Below, in pieces: positions 1 to 11,340 of a DNA stretch of 64,000 nt. Below the pieces are notes generated by a model. It searched no databases, was not told where the DNA came from, and saw only the letters and a program-made list of their open reading frames with translations. The position numbers and the translations under genes were made by a program. Location: contig OZ231126.1 in NCBI GenBank assembly GCA_965153355.1, forward strand, positions 80,972,001-81,036,000. Direction: 5' to 3'. Every line of letters begins with the position of its first letter. The stretch's first letter is position 1. The stretch is from Flaccisagitta enflata (taxonomy: Eukaryota > Chaetognatha > Sagittoidea > Aphragmophora).

Positions 1-440
1 AAAATTTTAGAAAATTTTTTGAAAATTATAGCAAAAAAAAATCTAAGAAAGAAAAAAATTTTGAGAGAAAAAATCTTATTAAGAAAAGATTTAAGCATGA
101 AAAAAATTTTAGCAAGAAAAAATTTTAGCAAAAAAAAATTTTAACAAAAAAAAAAATTTCAGCGAGAAAAAATTTTAGCGAGAAAAAGTTTTGGCAAAAA
201 AAATTTGTGCAAGGAAAAATTTTTGCGAGATAAATTTTGGCGAAAAGTATTTCAGCAAGAAAATAAAATTCAAGCGGGGAAAAAAAAATTTTTGAAATTT
301 TTTTGAAAATTTTAGCAAAAAAAATTTAAGAGAAAAAATTTTAGTGAAAAAAAAATTTAGCGAGAAAAAATTTTAGTGAGAAAAAATTTTAACAAGAAAA
401 AATTTTAGCGAGAAAAAATTTTAGCGAGAAAAAGTTTTGG
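1..440. repeat. AT-rich degenerate tandem repeat
   Basis: A loose tandem array of roughly 17-20 bp whose best-preserved core is AAAATTTTAGCGAGAAAAA. Spacing and sequence drift along the array. No open frame of interest. It runs off the left edge of the window, so its full size is unknown. Confidence 0.75.
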
Positions 441-558
441 CGAATAGGATTTTAGCTTTTGTACTTTTGTTCTTTCTTTTGTTCATTCTTTCATTTGTTC
501 TTTCATTTGTTTTGTAAATTTTAGCTTTTGTACTTTTCTTCTTTCATTCACTCGTTCA

Positions 559-559
559 T

Positions 560-601
<42 letters not shown>

Positions 602-612
602 GAGACAGATAG
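559..612. repeat. compound microsatellite (GA)n(CAGA)n
   Basis: A short GA run passes directly into ACAG tetranucleotides. The same GA-to-CAGA junction recurs at 11278, 13826, 35600 and 53268. Confidence 0.9.
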
Positions 613-738
613 AGGTTAGTCTCTCTCTCTCGTACTATGACGTAATACTTCCTCGCTCAATTTTCATGATAGAAAACGCGCTTAAAAGATAAGCCTTGAC
701 CGTTTTTGATTGGCCAATTATCAAATGAGTAAATCTCG

Positions 739-1121
739 CCTCCCCGCTACAGGAGAGAGATCGCAACCTTCATTGATTAATAGGAAGACAATATAACGTC
801 CAAAAAACCTCACTTTAAACCATAAAAAGAAAGGGAACCTTTACTTTTAATTCCCGGGAATTCCCGGGAATTCCCGGGAATTGAATGACAAATATCATTC
901 TCATTCCTGAATCAGGAGTCAGGAATCAGGAATTCAGGAATGACAAGGAATCACTCCCGGGAATTAATATCACTATTATTTGCGTTGTGCCTCCCCGCTA
1001 CAGGAGTGAGATCGCAACCTTCATTGATTAATCGGAAGGCAATATAACGTCCAAAAAACCTCACTTTAAACCATAAAAAGAAAGGGAACCTTTACTTTTA
1101 ATTCCCGGGAATTCCCGGGAA
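739..1121. repeat. 132-bp direct repeat pair ending in palindromic decamers
   Basis: Positions 739-870 and 990-1121 are near-identical copies exactly 251 bp apart. Each begins CCTCCCCGCTACAGGAG and ends in tandem copies of the palindrome TTCCCGGGAA (three copies at 851-880, two at 1102-1121). The 119-bp spacer holds short repeats of TCAGGAATC. This may be a two-copy remnant of a 251-bp satellite. Confidence 0.85.
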
Positions 1122-2360
1122 AGTGGTGGTGGTGGTATAAATCTTGTTTTTAGGTCATTTTGCCTTGGAAAAATGACAAATAATCCATAAAATTATAAAA
1201 CTAGTGCTCAAGAGCCAACCAGTGGTGCAATCTGCATGTTTCTATCATTTTTCGTTTAGATTTGAGAGCCTTTCAAAGATGAAAGGGTGCAAAGGAAAAA
1301 TTGTAGCTCAATTTCTGTGGCAATTTTGACTTGTTTCACAAATTTCAATATTTCTTGGCTTTGGATGGACCAAACTGCTTAAAATTGGTGATCAAATTGA
1401 AGAGTTTTTCTTGCTCTAGTTGATGGTAAAAAAATTTTTGATCAATATTTCCCCAAATCTTATTTAGAGATTGTAGAAGCAGGTGCAAAAAAGTTGATTT
1501 TTTTTTACAAATAGGGTGTTGGGCGTAGATGGGGGTTGGCTGCCTCTGCCTACCTGTCCACAACAATATTGTGACTTGTCACTTGTTTTAGTATGTTTGT
1601 GTGTGTGGGGGGGGGGGTTGGGGTATCGATGGGGGTTGGTCGCCCCTGCTCACCCATCTGCAACGATACTTTGGCGAAGTGGCCTAATGTTGAAGTGAAA
1701 ATGGCCAAAATTAACAAATATGGTAATTGTACTACACATCCTGATCTTTCAAGTTCTGTCGAATCGAGATGCCAAAACATATTGACATGACATGCCATAT
1801 CACAATGCCAATTTTCTCCGGATTGGCTTATTCAAAGCAGAGAGATATTAGAAAATGTGAAGTATGTCAAAATTACCACTAAAATTCAGAATGCAAAATG
1901 AGCCTCATACCCTTACATCTTTGAAATGCTCTCAAATCTAAACGAAAAATGATAGAAACATTCGGATTGCACCACTGATAAGCTCTTGAGCTCTATTTTT
2001 ATAATCTCTTTCAGTTTTTGTTGATTTTCACGGCAAAAAGGCTTAAACTTGAGGCCAAATTGGCCAAAATACTCAAAAAATTTCATTTTGACATACCCTT
2101 GGATCTTTGAAGTTCTATAAGATTTAAATGCAAAAACATATTGATATGCAGATTACGCCACTAACTAGCTCTGGAGCAGTACTTTATTTTGCTCATGGAT
2201 TTTAAGCGTTTTCTAAAATTGGAAGTGGCCAAAGTTTTCAACCAAAATTGCCAAATTTGCAAAAAAATCAACTTATTTGCGCCTGCTTCTACAATCGCTG
2301 AAAAACTTTTGGGAAACATTGATCAAAATTTTTTTTACCGTCAGCTAGAGAAGGAAAAAC
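1122..2360. other. mosaic of dispersed-repeat fragments
   Basis: No gene seen. A block at 1196-1300 (GTGCTCAAGAGCCAACCAG, then a TTTCTATCATTTTTCG-like stretch) recurs inverted at about 1890-1995 and again at 18112-18190. A block at 1370-1510 recurs inverted at 2225-2350 (both contain a TTGATCAA core). Positions 1520-1583 and 1600-1670 resemble the 3' end of the family A short elements (gggcaggggc / CCGCAAC region). These are broken transposon pieces rather than a gene. Confidence 0.6.
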
Positions 2361-2975
2361 CCCCAAAAACAAAAATTTGGACCACGACAACCTCTTCACT
2401 CAGGAGGGGGGGTGGTGGCGCCATCTTCCCGACATCGGACGACCTCCAAATCTTTTTTGGTGCATTACACCATGAAATAGTGCGCACATTTCCCGAACAT
2501 AAAGGTTCCGACGATTTTTAGTCACGAACCTGCGTGCTATTAGAGATACAGCAGTTAATACTTTTCCCATAAGCAACGGGCAACAATCTTATCCTTCAAT
2601 TTATCAACATGCAAAAAATCTTTCTTTTGATAGCATGGAAGAATTTTTCTTCCCTCTGTTCAGCCCACTTCCCCCTTTTCCCATTGGAGTTCTAGTATCA
2701 TGCCATTGTTCTATCATGGTTCTATTACTTAAATGCTATTCTTGAAATCAAGTGTGAACTCGTTATCTTTGTTTGAAATGATGACGTCTTAAAAGTAGCA
2801 ACTGTCGTCTGTTCCAAGATTCCCTTGTATGGAGTGAATTTTGAATTTTTTTTGACATGGAATCAGCTCAGACATAGTTATATTAGTTATAAGCTAGCCA
2901 CAGGTCATGAGAAATTTAGTCATAAATCGGATATTCCCGTTTTCAGCCATTTAAATCATTTGGACGAACCAATTC
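2361..2975. other. unassigned AT-rich sequence
   Basis: Nothing recognisable: no long frame with protein-like composition, no tandem structure. Confidence 0.5.
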
Positions 2976-3583
2976 TACTACCAGAATTAAAAAAAACGCA
3001 AGTTTTTCATAGAATTGTTCAGATTGAACTATATTTCACTAATGAACGGCATTTTGAGGGCAAGTTAGGTTTTTTAGAGCTTCTGTCCATCAAATTTGAG
3101 AGTTTTAGTCAATAGAATTCAGTAACTGATGAGAAAAAGCCACGCAAAAGCAGGAGGTATTTTGGAGAAAAAAAATAATGGTATTGGGAAATATCCATGA
3201 TGATTTTGGATGTTTTATCACACTTACTCGCTAGAAGTGTTCCATTTTTCATGGCAGACATTGGGTAACTTTCATATGAGCACCATGATTGGTGACGAAA
3301 TGAGCATAAATGCTCAAATGGTTAAAAAAATGACAACTATAGAGAAATGATTTTCAATTAGAAATGGCCTCTTTCTCCTCCAACTGCGAAATGAAATTTT
3401 GACTTACTCCCCTTCATTTGAATGTAACTTCTAAACGAATAAAGCTACAAATGTGGGATTGCGCTCAAAAGAAAGCCCTTGAAAAAAGCTTCAATTTGGT
3501 CACCGATAAATTGTTTCTAAAGTTAGCCAAAGGCGCGTAAATTGGCATAGAAAAAACTTGCGTTTTTTTTAATTCTGGTAGTA
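2976..3583. mobile_element. mariner-like non-autonomous element with TA target sites
   Basis: Terminal inverted repeats of about 30 bp: CTACCAGAATTAAAAAAAAC at 2978 and its complement ending at 3581, each flanked by TA. The interior has no transposase. The interior motif GTAACTTCTAAACGAATAAA (about 3424-3443) resembles one inside the element at 42368, so the two may belong to one lineage. TA-flanked short inverted termini are typical of Tc1/mariner MITEs. The assignment rests on the ends only. Confidence 0.7.
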
Positions 3584-4360
3584 TGTCGGGCCTTTCTTTC
3601 TCAAATGGAATTTAAAAAAAGAAGCGTAAATCTTTATCATTTTGCTTGTTATGCCTGTGCATTGAAGGCTTGCCTAAAAAGTGACGTTCTTATAAAAAGA
3701 AATAAGTGTATTCAGAATACGAAACGAACCCGTAATGTTAGGGGACGAGCTACAACTTAAAAATTATAAGGCTGGAATCGCATCTCCATTTGAAAAAAAC
3801 TCGCCCCCTGAAGTGTCTAGGGTCACGACAGGCGCAAATCACCACTGATCTAGATGCTCTTGGTTTTGTTTGACGGAGATTCGATTTCTTACGCGGCTTT
3901 CTCTGAGTAAGCCAATTTTTTTTAACTTCTAAGGGGCCCCTAAGGACCCCAAAACAGCCCCTAAAGAGATTTTTTTTTGAAAAAATAAGTGGGGTGCAAT
4001 AGATTGGAAATGACCTAATTTGCCTAGATCCAAAATCTTGAAATTTGACTTTTTTAAAAAAACTTTGATATTTTTTGTGTCGCGACTTGGGTCTTAGAAA
4101 AAAAAATAAAAAATTTTTTTTTTTTGAAAATGGTCTTCAAAAGTAGGGTGCAAATGAGTGGAAATGACCTAATTCGCCTAGATCCATTACCCTGAAAAAT
4201 ACTTTTTTTCAAAAATCTTTGAAAATTATAATATTTTTACTTGAAAAGATATTTTTTTGAAAAATGGTCTTTAAAAGTGGGGTGCAATCGATAGGAAATG
4301 ACTTAATTTGCCTAGATCCAATACCCTGGAAAATATTTTTTTTTTCAAAAATTGAAATTT
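3584..4360. repeat. AT-rich region with three diverged tandem units
   Basis: Three copies of a unit of about 134-154 bp start near 3985, 4138 and 4272. They are recognised by GGGGTGCAAT followed by GGAAATGACCTAATTTGCC and a long T tract. No gene seen; 3584-3984 holds nothing recognisable. Confidence 0.65.
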
Positions 4361-4995
4361 GTATTGGGGGCAAGTTTGGTGAGAGAATGGAGAAAAACAC
4401 TGTCGGTTTTTCGTTTTTCTCGTCATATATAAAAACGGCTGTAATTTCTAAAATATTGATGCAATTGCCTTGAAATTTTAAATACAAGCTCACGTCATGC
4501 TTCTCGACATTTAAGCCAGAAATCATGATTGTGAACTGTTGTTTAGTTGCATGCACTTCTTTGCCTAGTAATGTGTCGGCACAGCCCAGGTGGCAAGTAG
4601 CTGGAGACGGTGTAACCAATCACTTGATATGCACCTTCCTTTGAAAGCCCTTATACACTTTTTTTTAAAAGACTTTTATTTAAGAGACATGAGCCTGAAA
4701 TTTGCCAAAATTTAAAGAACAAAATAAGAGAATGCCCAGGCTGAGATTCAGTTTTGGAAATTTTTATGAAAATTATTTCAAGAAATGTATCAATAATGAC
4801 AATTTCTCAATTTTTTTTTAAAAAAACTTATTCAAATTAAGCAAGATATTGAATGTGCTAAAGTAATGAACACGTTTTTTGCTAAAGATACCTAGAATAT
4901 CACTATAATGTTTATGATGTATTCACACACTCGGCGGTTATGGGTGGAAAGAGTTGTGATAGGCCTAGAAGCTTGACAGGTCGTCAATTACACGC
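4361..4995. other. unassigned AT-rich sequence
   Basis: No gene or clear repeat, apart from a segment at about 4930-4990 that resembles the tandem units at 6102-6265 (GGTTATGGGTG, GATAGGCCTA, GCTTGA...AGGT). Confidence 0.5.
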
Positions 4996-5390
4996 TTTTG
5001 ACTGAGTAACAACCTTGTTTATAACAACGTTGAGGCTCAAATTGTCAAAAGAATAAGAACATCAATAGCAACATTGTCAGCCTCAAAAAATGAAAAATAT
5101 AATAATACCTCAGCCTTAGGCCTATTTATAACAACTTTTCTCATAGAATTGATGTTATTCCCGTTGCTTTTAATTGTCACATGCGCCAGTCTTATAGAAA
5201 AGGTAACTTTCTCTTCTTTTGAATCATGGTATCCCCTTATTTGAAGTATCATTTTGTTCCTGGTTGAACTTCCTTTATTTCATTCTTACCCCAGTTACCT
5301 TTTATTCCACAGAAAGCAGCAAAAGGAATGATAGTACAGACAGAATAAATTTTTACTTTAAAGATAGATGAGGAAAAAATAACAACTTAA

Positions 5391-6002
5391 GTCGAGGTGC
5401 AAACGAAGGACAAATTAGAGGAGTCAAAACATTTTTTCTAATATTTCAAATTTTACAAATCTAGACTTTTTTCATCAGAAAATTTCATTATTATGTTACA
5501 TTGTTTTTAGTTTTGCATAGAAAATCATTTGTAGATAAAAAAAAAGGAGCACTGAGCAAGTGAAGAGGGGAGAAAAAAGAAGGAAATCTTTAGAAAATTT
5601 AAATTTGCAACTTGACTTGTCTTGAGGAAAATTCTAAGACTCTCTCTAAATGCAAAATTTTGCATTTTCAAAAACATGACCCTATTCTAAGAACCTATAA
5701 GATGAGGGCCATGTTCTTAGAAATGAAAAATTGTTCAATTTGTTCAAGTCTTAGAATTTTCTCTTCATAGGTTTTGAATTTTTGCTCTACTATTTTTAAA
5801 GGAATCTATTATTTCCAATAATTCTTTCTTGTCTTTGTCAATAGAACAAAGCAATGCCTTCATCAAACTAGGGTTTCTTTTACTAATAATATGATATAAA
5901 ACTACAAAATTACAAATTTCATTAAAAAAATCATAAGATAGTTATGAATATAGTTATGAAAAGAGACTGAAACCGAAATTTTATCTATATTTGCACCTCG
6001 AC
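5391..6002. mobile_element. 612-bp TIR element with 4-bp TTAA duplication
   Basis: Begins GTCGAGGTGCAAAC and ends with the complement GTTTGCACCTCGAC-type sequence; both sides are flanked by TTAA. A second copy lies in opposite orientation at 59674-60271 and is similar along its whole length, flanked by GTAA on both sides. Two copies support a 4-bp NTAA target duplication. No transposase, so non-autonomous. Superfamily not assigned. Confidence 0.75.
5627..5761. repeat. hairpin core of about 135 bp inside the 612-bp element
   Basis: GAAAATTCTAAGAC at 5627 is inverted at 5748-5761. An inner stem pairs a TTTTCAAAAACATG stretch with a CATGTTCTTAGAAATG stretch. Related hairpins occur at 10565, 23934, 43048 and 59913, both alone and inside other elements. 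Confidence 0.7.
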
Positions 6003-6101
6003 TTAACAACGATTTGAGCCTTATATCGCGATTCAAATAACAACATTGAGCCCCCCCCCCCCCAAAAAAAAATAACCCGTTGTTACTCAGTCAAAAGCCT
6101 G

Positions 6102-6265
6102 TAGGGCCAGTGTAAGGGTTGTAGGTGTTGGTTATGGGTGCATAGAATTGAGATGGGCCTACGAGCTTGATAGGTGGTCATTTTGGGCCAGTGTGAGGTT
6201 GGAAGGTGTTGGTTATATGTGGATAGAATTGAGATAGGCCTAAGAGCTTGATAGGTCATTTTGGT
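6102..6265. repeat. two tandem units of about 82 bp
   Basis: Two imperfect copies share GGCCAGTGT, GGTGTTGGTTAT, ATAGAATTGAGAT, GGCCTA and GAGCTTGATAGGT. Similar sequence lies at about 4930-4980. Confidence 0.7.
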
Positions 6266-6697
6266 CCAGTGTGGTATGTCTCTCTTGATATGACAAATTT
6301 TAGGTTCCACCTATTCCCCCAACAGACAAAAGCGCAATATCCTCGTTATATAACGGCCTCTCACTTTCCCAAGTCGAAAGTTTCAGTGCAATCAAAACGA
6401 AAGACATTGATTTGACCTGAACATGATATTGCGTACGAAGGGGGGGGGGTGGCGCAAATTGACTGACCGACTGATAAAAGGTTGAGACAAGGAAAAAGCC
6501 ATTTGAAGATATTCTGGTAAGGGTTTATAAAAGGCTTTACAAAAATCTGTTCGTCCAATTTCAATGCTAATCAACAGAACATACATGTTGCCTTTATTAG
6601 TTATGTACAGGCAATCGAACTGTCCGTCCGTTAGTTGGTCGGTTGGTCCCAAAGCCCTACTTCGGAATTAGCAGTTCCTGTACATTCTCTCTCTCTC
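6266..6697. other. unassigned sequence
   Basis: No gene recognised. Short open frames here have no protein-like features and overlap each other in several frames. Confidence 0.5.
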
Positions 6698-6755
6698 TTT
6701 TTAGTTGCGGACACGCAACTCTATAAGAGGCTTTGTCCGTCGGTCCGTCCGTCGG
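6698..6755 (+). mobile_element. family A short element, 5' part only
   Basis: TTTTTAGTTGCGGACACGCA followed by ACTCTATAAGAGGCTTTGTC and CCGT/CGGT repeats, then it breaks into a (CT)n run. The 3' hairpin end is missing. Confidence 0.8.
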
Positions 6756-6759
6756 CCTT

Positions 6760-6761
<2 letters not shown>

Positions 6762-6855
<94 letters not shown>
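6762..6855. repeat. (CT)n microsatellite
   Basis: Uninterrupted dinucleotide run of about 94 bp attached to the truncated family A element. Confidence 0.95.
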
Positions 6856-6857
<2 letters not shown>

Positions 6858-7190
6858 ATCATTTCAACTCAAATACCTCAAAACCAAAGCTCAAGTAGTC
6901 CATAAATTAGACATGATGGATGGTTAGCATGACGATGAGTTCCATGATTTCGATTAAAACTAGTGAGCCTGGTCGGGGTGATAAGCGTTGTCTCAGCTAA
7001 GGGGGACATGGAACTTCTTTGCATATGACTGGGAAGGAGCAACAAAGACTGGGCAGGAGCAACTCGTAGCCTCGGCAACTCGTAGACTCGGCAACTCGTA
7101 AAATTTCAGAAACCCTATAATTGACTTAATGACTGCAGCTTTTATCGATTGTGGTGCTCGGGAAAATTTAACGGTATTGAGTTGACCTTC
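6856..7190. other. unassigned sequence
   Basis: No gene seen. A short direct repeat of the type GCAACTCGTAGACTCG occurs at about 7060-7100. Confidence 0.5.
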
Positions 7191-7341
7191 AACAAGGCCG
7201 GATACACGGCCAATACCAGTTGCGGATGGGTGGGCAGGGGCGGAAATGAGCGTTTTCAAACTTTCCAACTCCATCACCACGGACCGACGGACCGACGGAC
7301 GGACAAAGCCTCTTATAGAGTTGCGTGCCCGCAACTAAAAA
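7191..7341 (-). mobile_element. family A short element, complete
   Basis: Read on the minus strand it runs TTTTTAGTTGCGGGCACGCA ... (CCGT)n ... CCCATCCGCAACTGG, then GGCCGTGTATCCGGCCTTGT. The 5' hairpin, tetranucleotide core, distal CCGCAAC copy and 3' GGCCG/CGGCC hairpin are all present. Confidence 0.85.
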
Positions 7342-7580
7342 GCAGTACAATAATTCCGACAGACAACTTGTAAGTTTAAAACTAGTAGTTCTCTGCTTTG
7401 AGTTTAGACCGCACATTCTGACTTTGAGTTACTAAAACTGAGCACTTGAGGGCTGATTCAGATACTAACACATGTTGAACAATTAGGCGGAAAATGTATA
7501 GATATGGTTTTCATAGTAATTTTAGCTCTAGTAACATGAAATCTTTACTGACGATTGCTAATAAGTGGTATTTTGCGTAG

Positions 7581-8402
7581 TACACCGTCTTTAAATCGAT
7601 TTAAAAAATGTTAAACCTTTATAACTCCTAAACTACTGGGCAAAAAGTCTTCAAATTTTTAGTGGACATTGCTAATGGACAACATTACTACCAAACCAAA
7701 CCAAGATAAGGACAAGAGCCTTAGGAGCTCTTACTGGTGTTTAATCGCGACCCTTCACAACTATCCTTTTAATTAGCAAGAAACCTTAGACATGGGTAGT
7801 GAGTAAACCTTAGACATGAGTAGTGAGTACAGCAAAACCCCCCAAAGATGGTCTTTTTTAAGGCAAAATAAACTTTTTCTCATCATTTCTTAGAAGAAGC
7901 TGTCTTTTGCTGCCTATTAACTCCAAATGAATTAAACCAGAACCCCAAAAAACTTTTAGACTTATGATGAACATTCATACACTTCCCTTTTGCTGGACAA
8001 TTTAATGATTGTCATTAGTTTTGATAGAAAATTGTAGTGATTTTTCATGTTTGCCACTCATGATCTTATGAAAAATCATCCAAAATTTATGAAGATTCCG
8101 CCAAGTACCCAATCTTTCTCAAAATTCTTTGCATATTTGCCAATCAATTGTTACCAAAGCTAACAATTTAGTTCAATTTGTTTGGAAATGGCAAGCAGAA
8201 AAAGACAGCTCCTTTGAAAAAAGCGGAGGAAAAATTGACCATGTTTTGCTGTGCTCCAATTATTCAGTACTCTTATCTAAAGTTTTGCACAACAAAACCA
8301 TCATATGTTAGCAATGTTCACTGAAAATATGAAGACTTTTAGCCCAGTAATTTTGGAATTATAAAGGTTTAACATTTTTTAATTCGATCTAAAGACGGTG
8401 TA
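7581..8402. mobile_element. foldback element with long inverted arms
   Basis: TACACCGTCTTTA at 7581 is inverted as TAAAGACGGTGTA at 8390-8402. Similarity continues inward for more than 100 bp on each side (AAAAAATGTTAAACCTTTAT in both arms) and resumes further in (the TTTTGCTGT and AAAAGACAGCT segments near 7830-7910 and 8190-8255). No transposase. Arms are diverged, so it is old. Confidence 0.7.
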
Positions 8403-9396
8403 AGAAGATACGACTTCGTTACAGTTCATATGATGCTTAATTCAACCATAATATGCTAATTGCGATATCATAATGTTACATGCTTTCCCCATGTTCCTCT
8501 TTTCAGGAATTGCTCTCCATTAAAGGGCTTTTAAAGCACCCTGAGAGCAAAGAAAATGGCAAATTTGAAAGATTTTTACACGGTAGAGTTTCAGAATGTA
8601 CACTGACTGGGGAAGTGCGTCGTATTGGCCCATAGTATAGGAAATCCTGAATGACATGGAGATCAATGAAAAAGAGAAAAAAATCAGTTCTGTAATAACT
8701 ACCCTTCATGTTTTGCTGGTAAATTACCCATAAACGAGTTTCCCAAGACAGTCAAAGCCGTGACCACGGTATATGATGTTCCAAATTCATAAAATAGAAA
8801 CTCATTATTTCGTTTGAGGAAGTTTTAGGACTTTTGACAGCAGTTATTACACTAAATCCATACTGAACTAATCCTTTTCCGCTTAAATGATCATCTTATG
8901 TTAGCAAGCGAGGAACTGATATGAATCTTTCTATAAAAAGACATGAAACGTTCATCAACTAGTATGTGACAGGAACTATATTAGTCCAAGAAAAACCAGC
9001 AGGGTTCTAACTCAAGCTGTCACCAATTTTTCCAAAAGTTTTACGTACAGACTTATCTAATTCCTGCATCGTCGATCATCATATCTCTACTCTGAGCTAT
9101 TTATGTTGACAATTTTCATACAGAATCAAAACACAGACATTTTCCGCCGGAGAAAAAAATCGGTCCAAAATCACGGGTCAAAGTTTGTTTCTATTTCACA
9201 TCAATATACATTAGTCAAATGCGACAATGAATTTCACGGCATGGTAGAATTAAGTGTTTATATTTGCAAGAGTGAACTTTGGACAATGAGATTCAATGAA
9301 TTCAGTTCTACTTCCTCTGGCTTTGTAAATGCCAAGGTAATGCAAGTAATCAGACTACTAGATAGTAATACTAAGTGATACTAAGTAGTACTAAGT
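8403..9396. other. unassigned; one 91-codon open frame
   Basis: Contains a plus-strand frame at 9103-9378 (starts MLTIFIQNQ, ends SNTK) of non-repetitive composition. I do not recognise the product and see no splice, promoter or conservation evidence, so it is not called as a gene. Confidence 0.35.
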
Positions 9397-10132
9397 ATCC
9401 GCTAGACCAAAAGCTCAATTTTAGGAGTTTTGAATAAAAAAATAACCATCTCCAATTTTTTGCACACTAGCCCTAAAAGGGTTTAGATTAAGAAAATCAA
9501 CTTTATTTTACCCAATTGCAAGCCGAAAAAATTAGAAGCACTTTTTTTGGCCAAAAATGGTTGTTTTCTTGTTAAAAATTGCATAACGATACAACTCTGA
9601 AGAAAGAATATGGCCTTCTGACTACAAGTAATCATCTGCTTAACATTTGTGAGAAATTTCATGAAATTCCATTGAAGGTAAGACGCTTAAAATGCATTTT
9701 AAAACTTTCAAATGTAAAAAATTAAGTTTTGATAAAGGAAAAAAACCCAAAAGAGATCAAAGAATGTTTTATTATACCAAAACACACTTACCTATCAATT
9801 TTCATACTTTTATGATGATAGTTCGCCATGATTTCAATACAAAATTGATGTTTGTGTGGTTTTAGCAATTTTCGCCAAAAGCTCATTTGCATATTGTGGT
9901 AATTTGGTTTTTTGGTTATGATTCCTCCAATATTTGTCATTTAAGCATGAAAATTTGTGGGGAAGTATATTATAACAATATGTAAAATCCCATGAGCTCT
10001 TTCAATCATTTTCCTTTCATCAAGGTTTATTTCTTTTAAGTTTTAGAATGCATTTTAGGTGTCTAAACGACAACCAAAATTGTTGAAATTTCTCACAAAT
10101 GTTCAGCAGATAATTGTTTATAAGACGGCAAA

Positions 10133-10348
10133 TTTTTAGTCACGTGCACGCGACTCTACAACCCGCTTTGTCCGTCGGTCGGTCGGTCGGTTGGTCGGTC
10201 GGTCGGTTGGTTGGTTGGTCGGTCACATTTTACTTTTTTATGATTTCATTTATTTGACCTCACTGCTCCTGCCCAAATGGTCTGGTGACCTTAAATATGG
10301 CCCCTTCCGACCCGCACGCGACTTCGGTAGCCGTGTATCCGCCCTTGT
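10133..10348 (+). mobile_element. family B short element, complete
   Basis: TTTTTAGTCACGTGCACGCG ACTC, then a (GGTC)n core, a CTCACTGCTCCTGCCCAAAT stretch, CCGCACGCGAC and GTAGCCGTGTATCCGCCCTT GT. The 5' stem GTCACGTGC pairs with the distal GCACGCGAC with one mismatch. Confidence 0.85.
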
Positions 10349-10955
10349 GAAAGGAAAACTAGGTGTTTCACCATACTTTTTGCATGATTTTTTGGACAAA
10401 AATGGTGCCAGAGTGATTTTAAAAAACGAATTGTATCTAAAGACACCAGGTGTATACATTTCTATTATATTTTGACCTCAAAAATAATTTTGACTTTGCA
10501 ATTCACATGAGAAAATCAATGAAATTAATGAAATTTTTCTTACATTTTTTTGTTTGTTCTTGCCGTTGAAATTCTAAGACTCTCAAATGCTGGGAAATTT
10601 TGCATTTCCAAAAACATAGTTCTCTTTGTAATCGATTTTCGAAGAGAACTATGTTTTTTGTTTTCTTATTTTTTCATTTTTTATGCAATCTTAGAATTTC
10701 AACAAGCCCCTGGTCAGTTACCAAATTATAAGATCTTCAGTAATTTGCATTATATTTTCTTCATTTATTTTAGCTTCATTTGGTTCTTTTTCATGTTTGA
10801 ATGCAAGTTATGCAAAAAAATATCAATCATGATATATCTCAATGATTATTTTAGCTTAATCATTCAGTTTCAATGATTTTAATTTTTTACTTTGGCTCCT
10901 GCTGAAACACAAATGTTGCCTTCGGAGCTGAGGAACGCCGTCATAATTAACAGGG
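10349..10955. mobile_element. copy of the 23658-24362 element
   Basis: In inverted orientation it matches 24100-24310 (GTGTTTCACCATACTTTTTG, then TGTATACATT, then ATTCACATGAGAA) and about 23710-23760 (GAAACACAAATGTTG). Terminal repeats are not clear here. It carries the hairpin at 10565-10703. Confidence 0.55.
10565..10703. repeat. hairpin MITE-like unit
   Basis: GTTGAAATTCTAAGAC at 10565 is inverted to (T)CTTAGAATTTCAAC at 10703. An inner stem pairs ACATAGTTCTCT with AGAGAACTATGT. Confidence 0.8.
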
Positions 10956-11273
10956 CATATTCTTTCTTCAGAGTTATATCTGCCATCTGCCATTTTTAAC
11001 AGAAAAATTCCATTTTTTGTCAAAAAAGTGCTTCTAATTTTTTCGGCACGCAATGAGGTAAAATGAAGTTGATATTCTTAATCTACACCTTTTTTAGGCC
11101 TAGTGTGTAAAAAAATTGGAGATGGTTACTTTTTTTTTCGAAGGGTTTTGGGCTAGCGGATATTAGACCGTAATACTAGCGCAGAAAAGATTCAACATTG
11201 TCAAGGAAATGGGTTCTTTGGTTGGAAATACATTGCAGTAGCGTTTCGCTAGTTCGCTGCGTGGAGTCCACTT

Positions 11274-11277
<4 letters not shown>

Positions 11278-11325
<48 letters not shown>

Positions 11326-11340
11326 CAGACAGACAGACGG
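11278..11340. repeat. (GA)n(CAGA)n microsatellite
   Basis: GA run of about 44 bp followed by four CAGA units and a degenerate ATAG/ACAG tail. Confidence 0.9.

Larger units (their letters stand above)
4996..6096. mobile_element. inverted-repeat element carrying a nested element
   Basis: TTTTGACTGAGTAACAAC at 4998 faces its complement GTTGTTACTCAGTCAAAA at about 6080. Between them, GAGGCTC...AACAAC-type sequence flanks a complete second element (5391-6002). Without that insert the element would be about 490 bp. No protein frame inside. Confidence 0.55.
9397..11161. mobile_element. large foldback element interrupted by younger insertions
   Basis: The left arm (ATCCGCTAG at 9397, then AACCATCTCCAATTTTTT, TTAGAAGCACTTTTTT) is inverted in the right arm ending AGCGGAT near 11161. 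A second arm segment (CATTTGTGAGAAATTTCA, about 9647-9664) pairs with about 10083-10103. The right arm is split: about 10132-10955 is foreign and holds a family B element and a second element. Without the insert the structure is about 940 bp. Confidence 0.65.

Noticed and set aside
2189-2521. 110-codon frame at 2.2 kb as a gene
   Set aside because: Its central part matches a dispersed fragment at 1370-1510 in inverse orientation, so it is repeat-derived.
2825-3115. 96-codon frame near 3 kb
   Set aside because: It overlaps the left half of a mariner-like MITE and ends inside it.
7191-7341. Conserved peptides ([10 protein letters not shown], ..GFVRPSV) recurring in many frames
   Set aside because: They are translations of family A/B elements on either strand, not exons.
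9103-9378. 91-codon frame as a gene
   Set aside because: Composition is acceptable but nothing recognisable and no splice or start support; left as unassigned.
10133-10348. tRNA or snRNA genes among the hairpin-ended repeats
   Set aside because: No cloverleaf, no A/B box pair and no CCA-type 3' end; the tetranucleotide core varies in length between copies.
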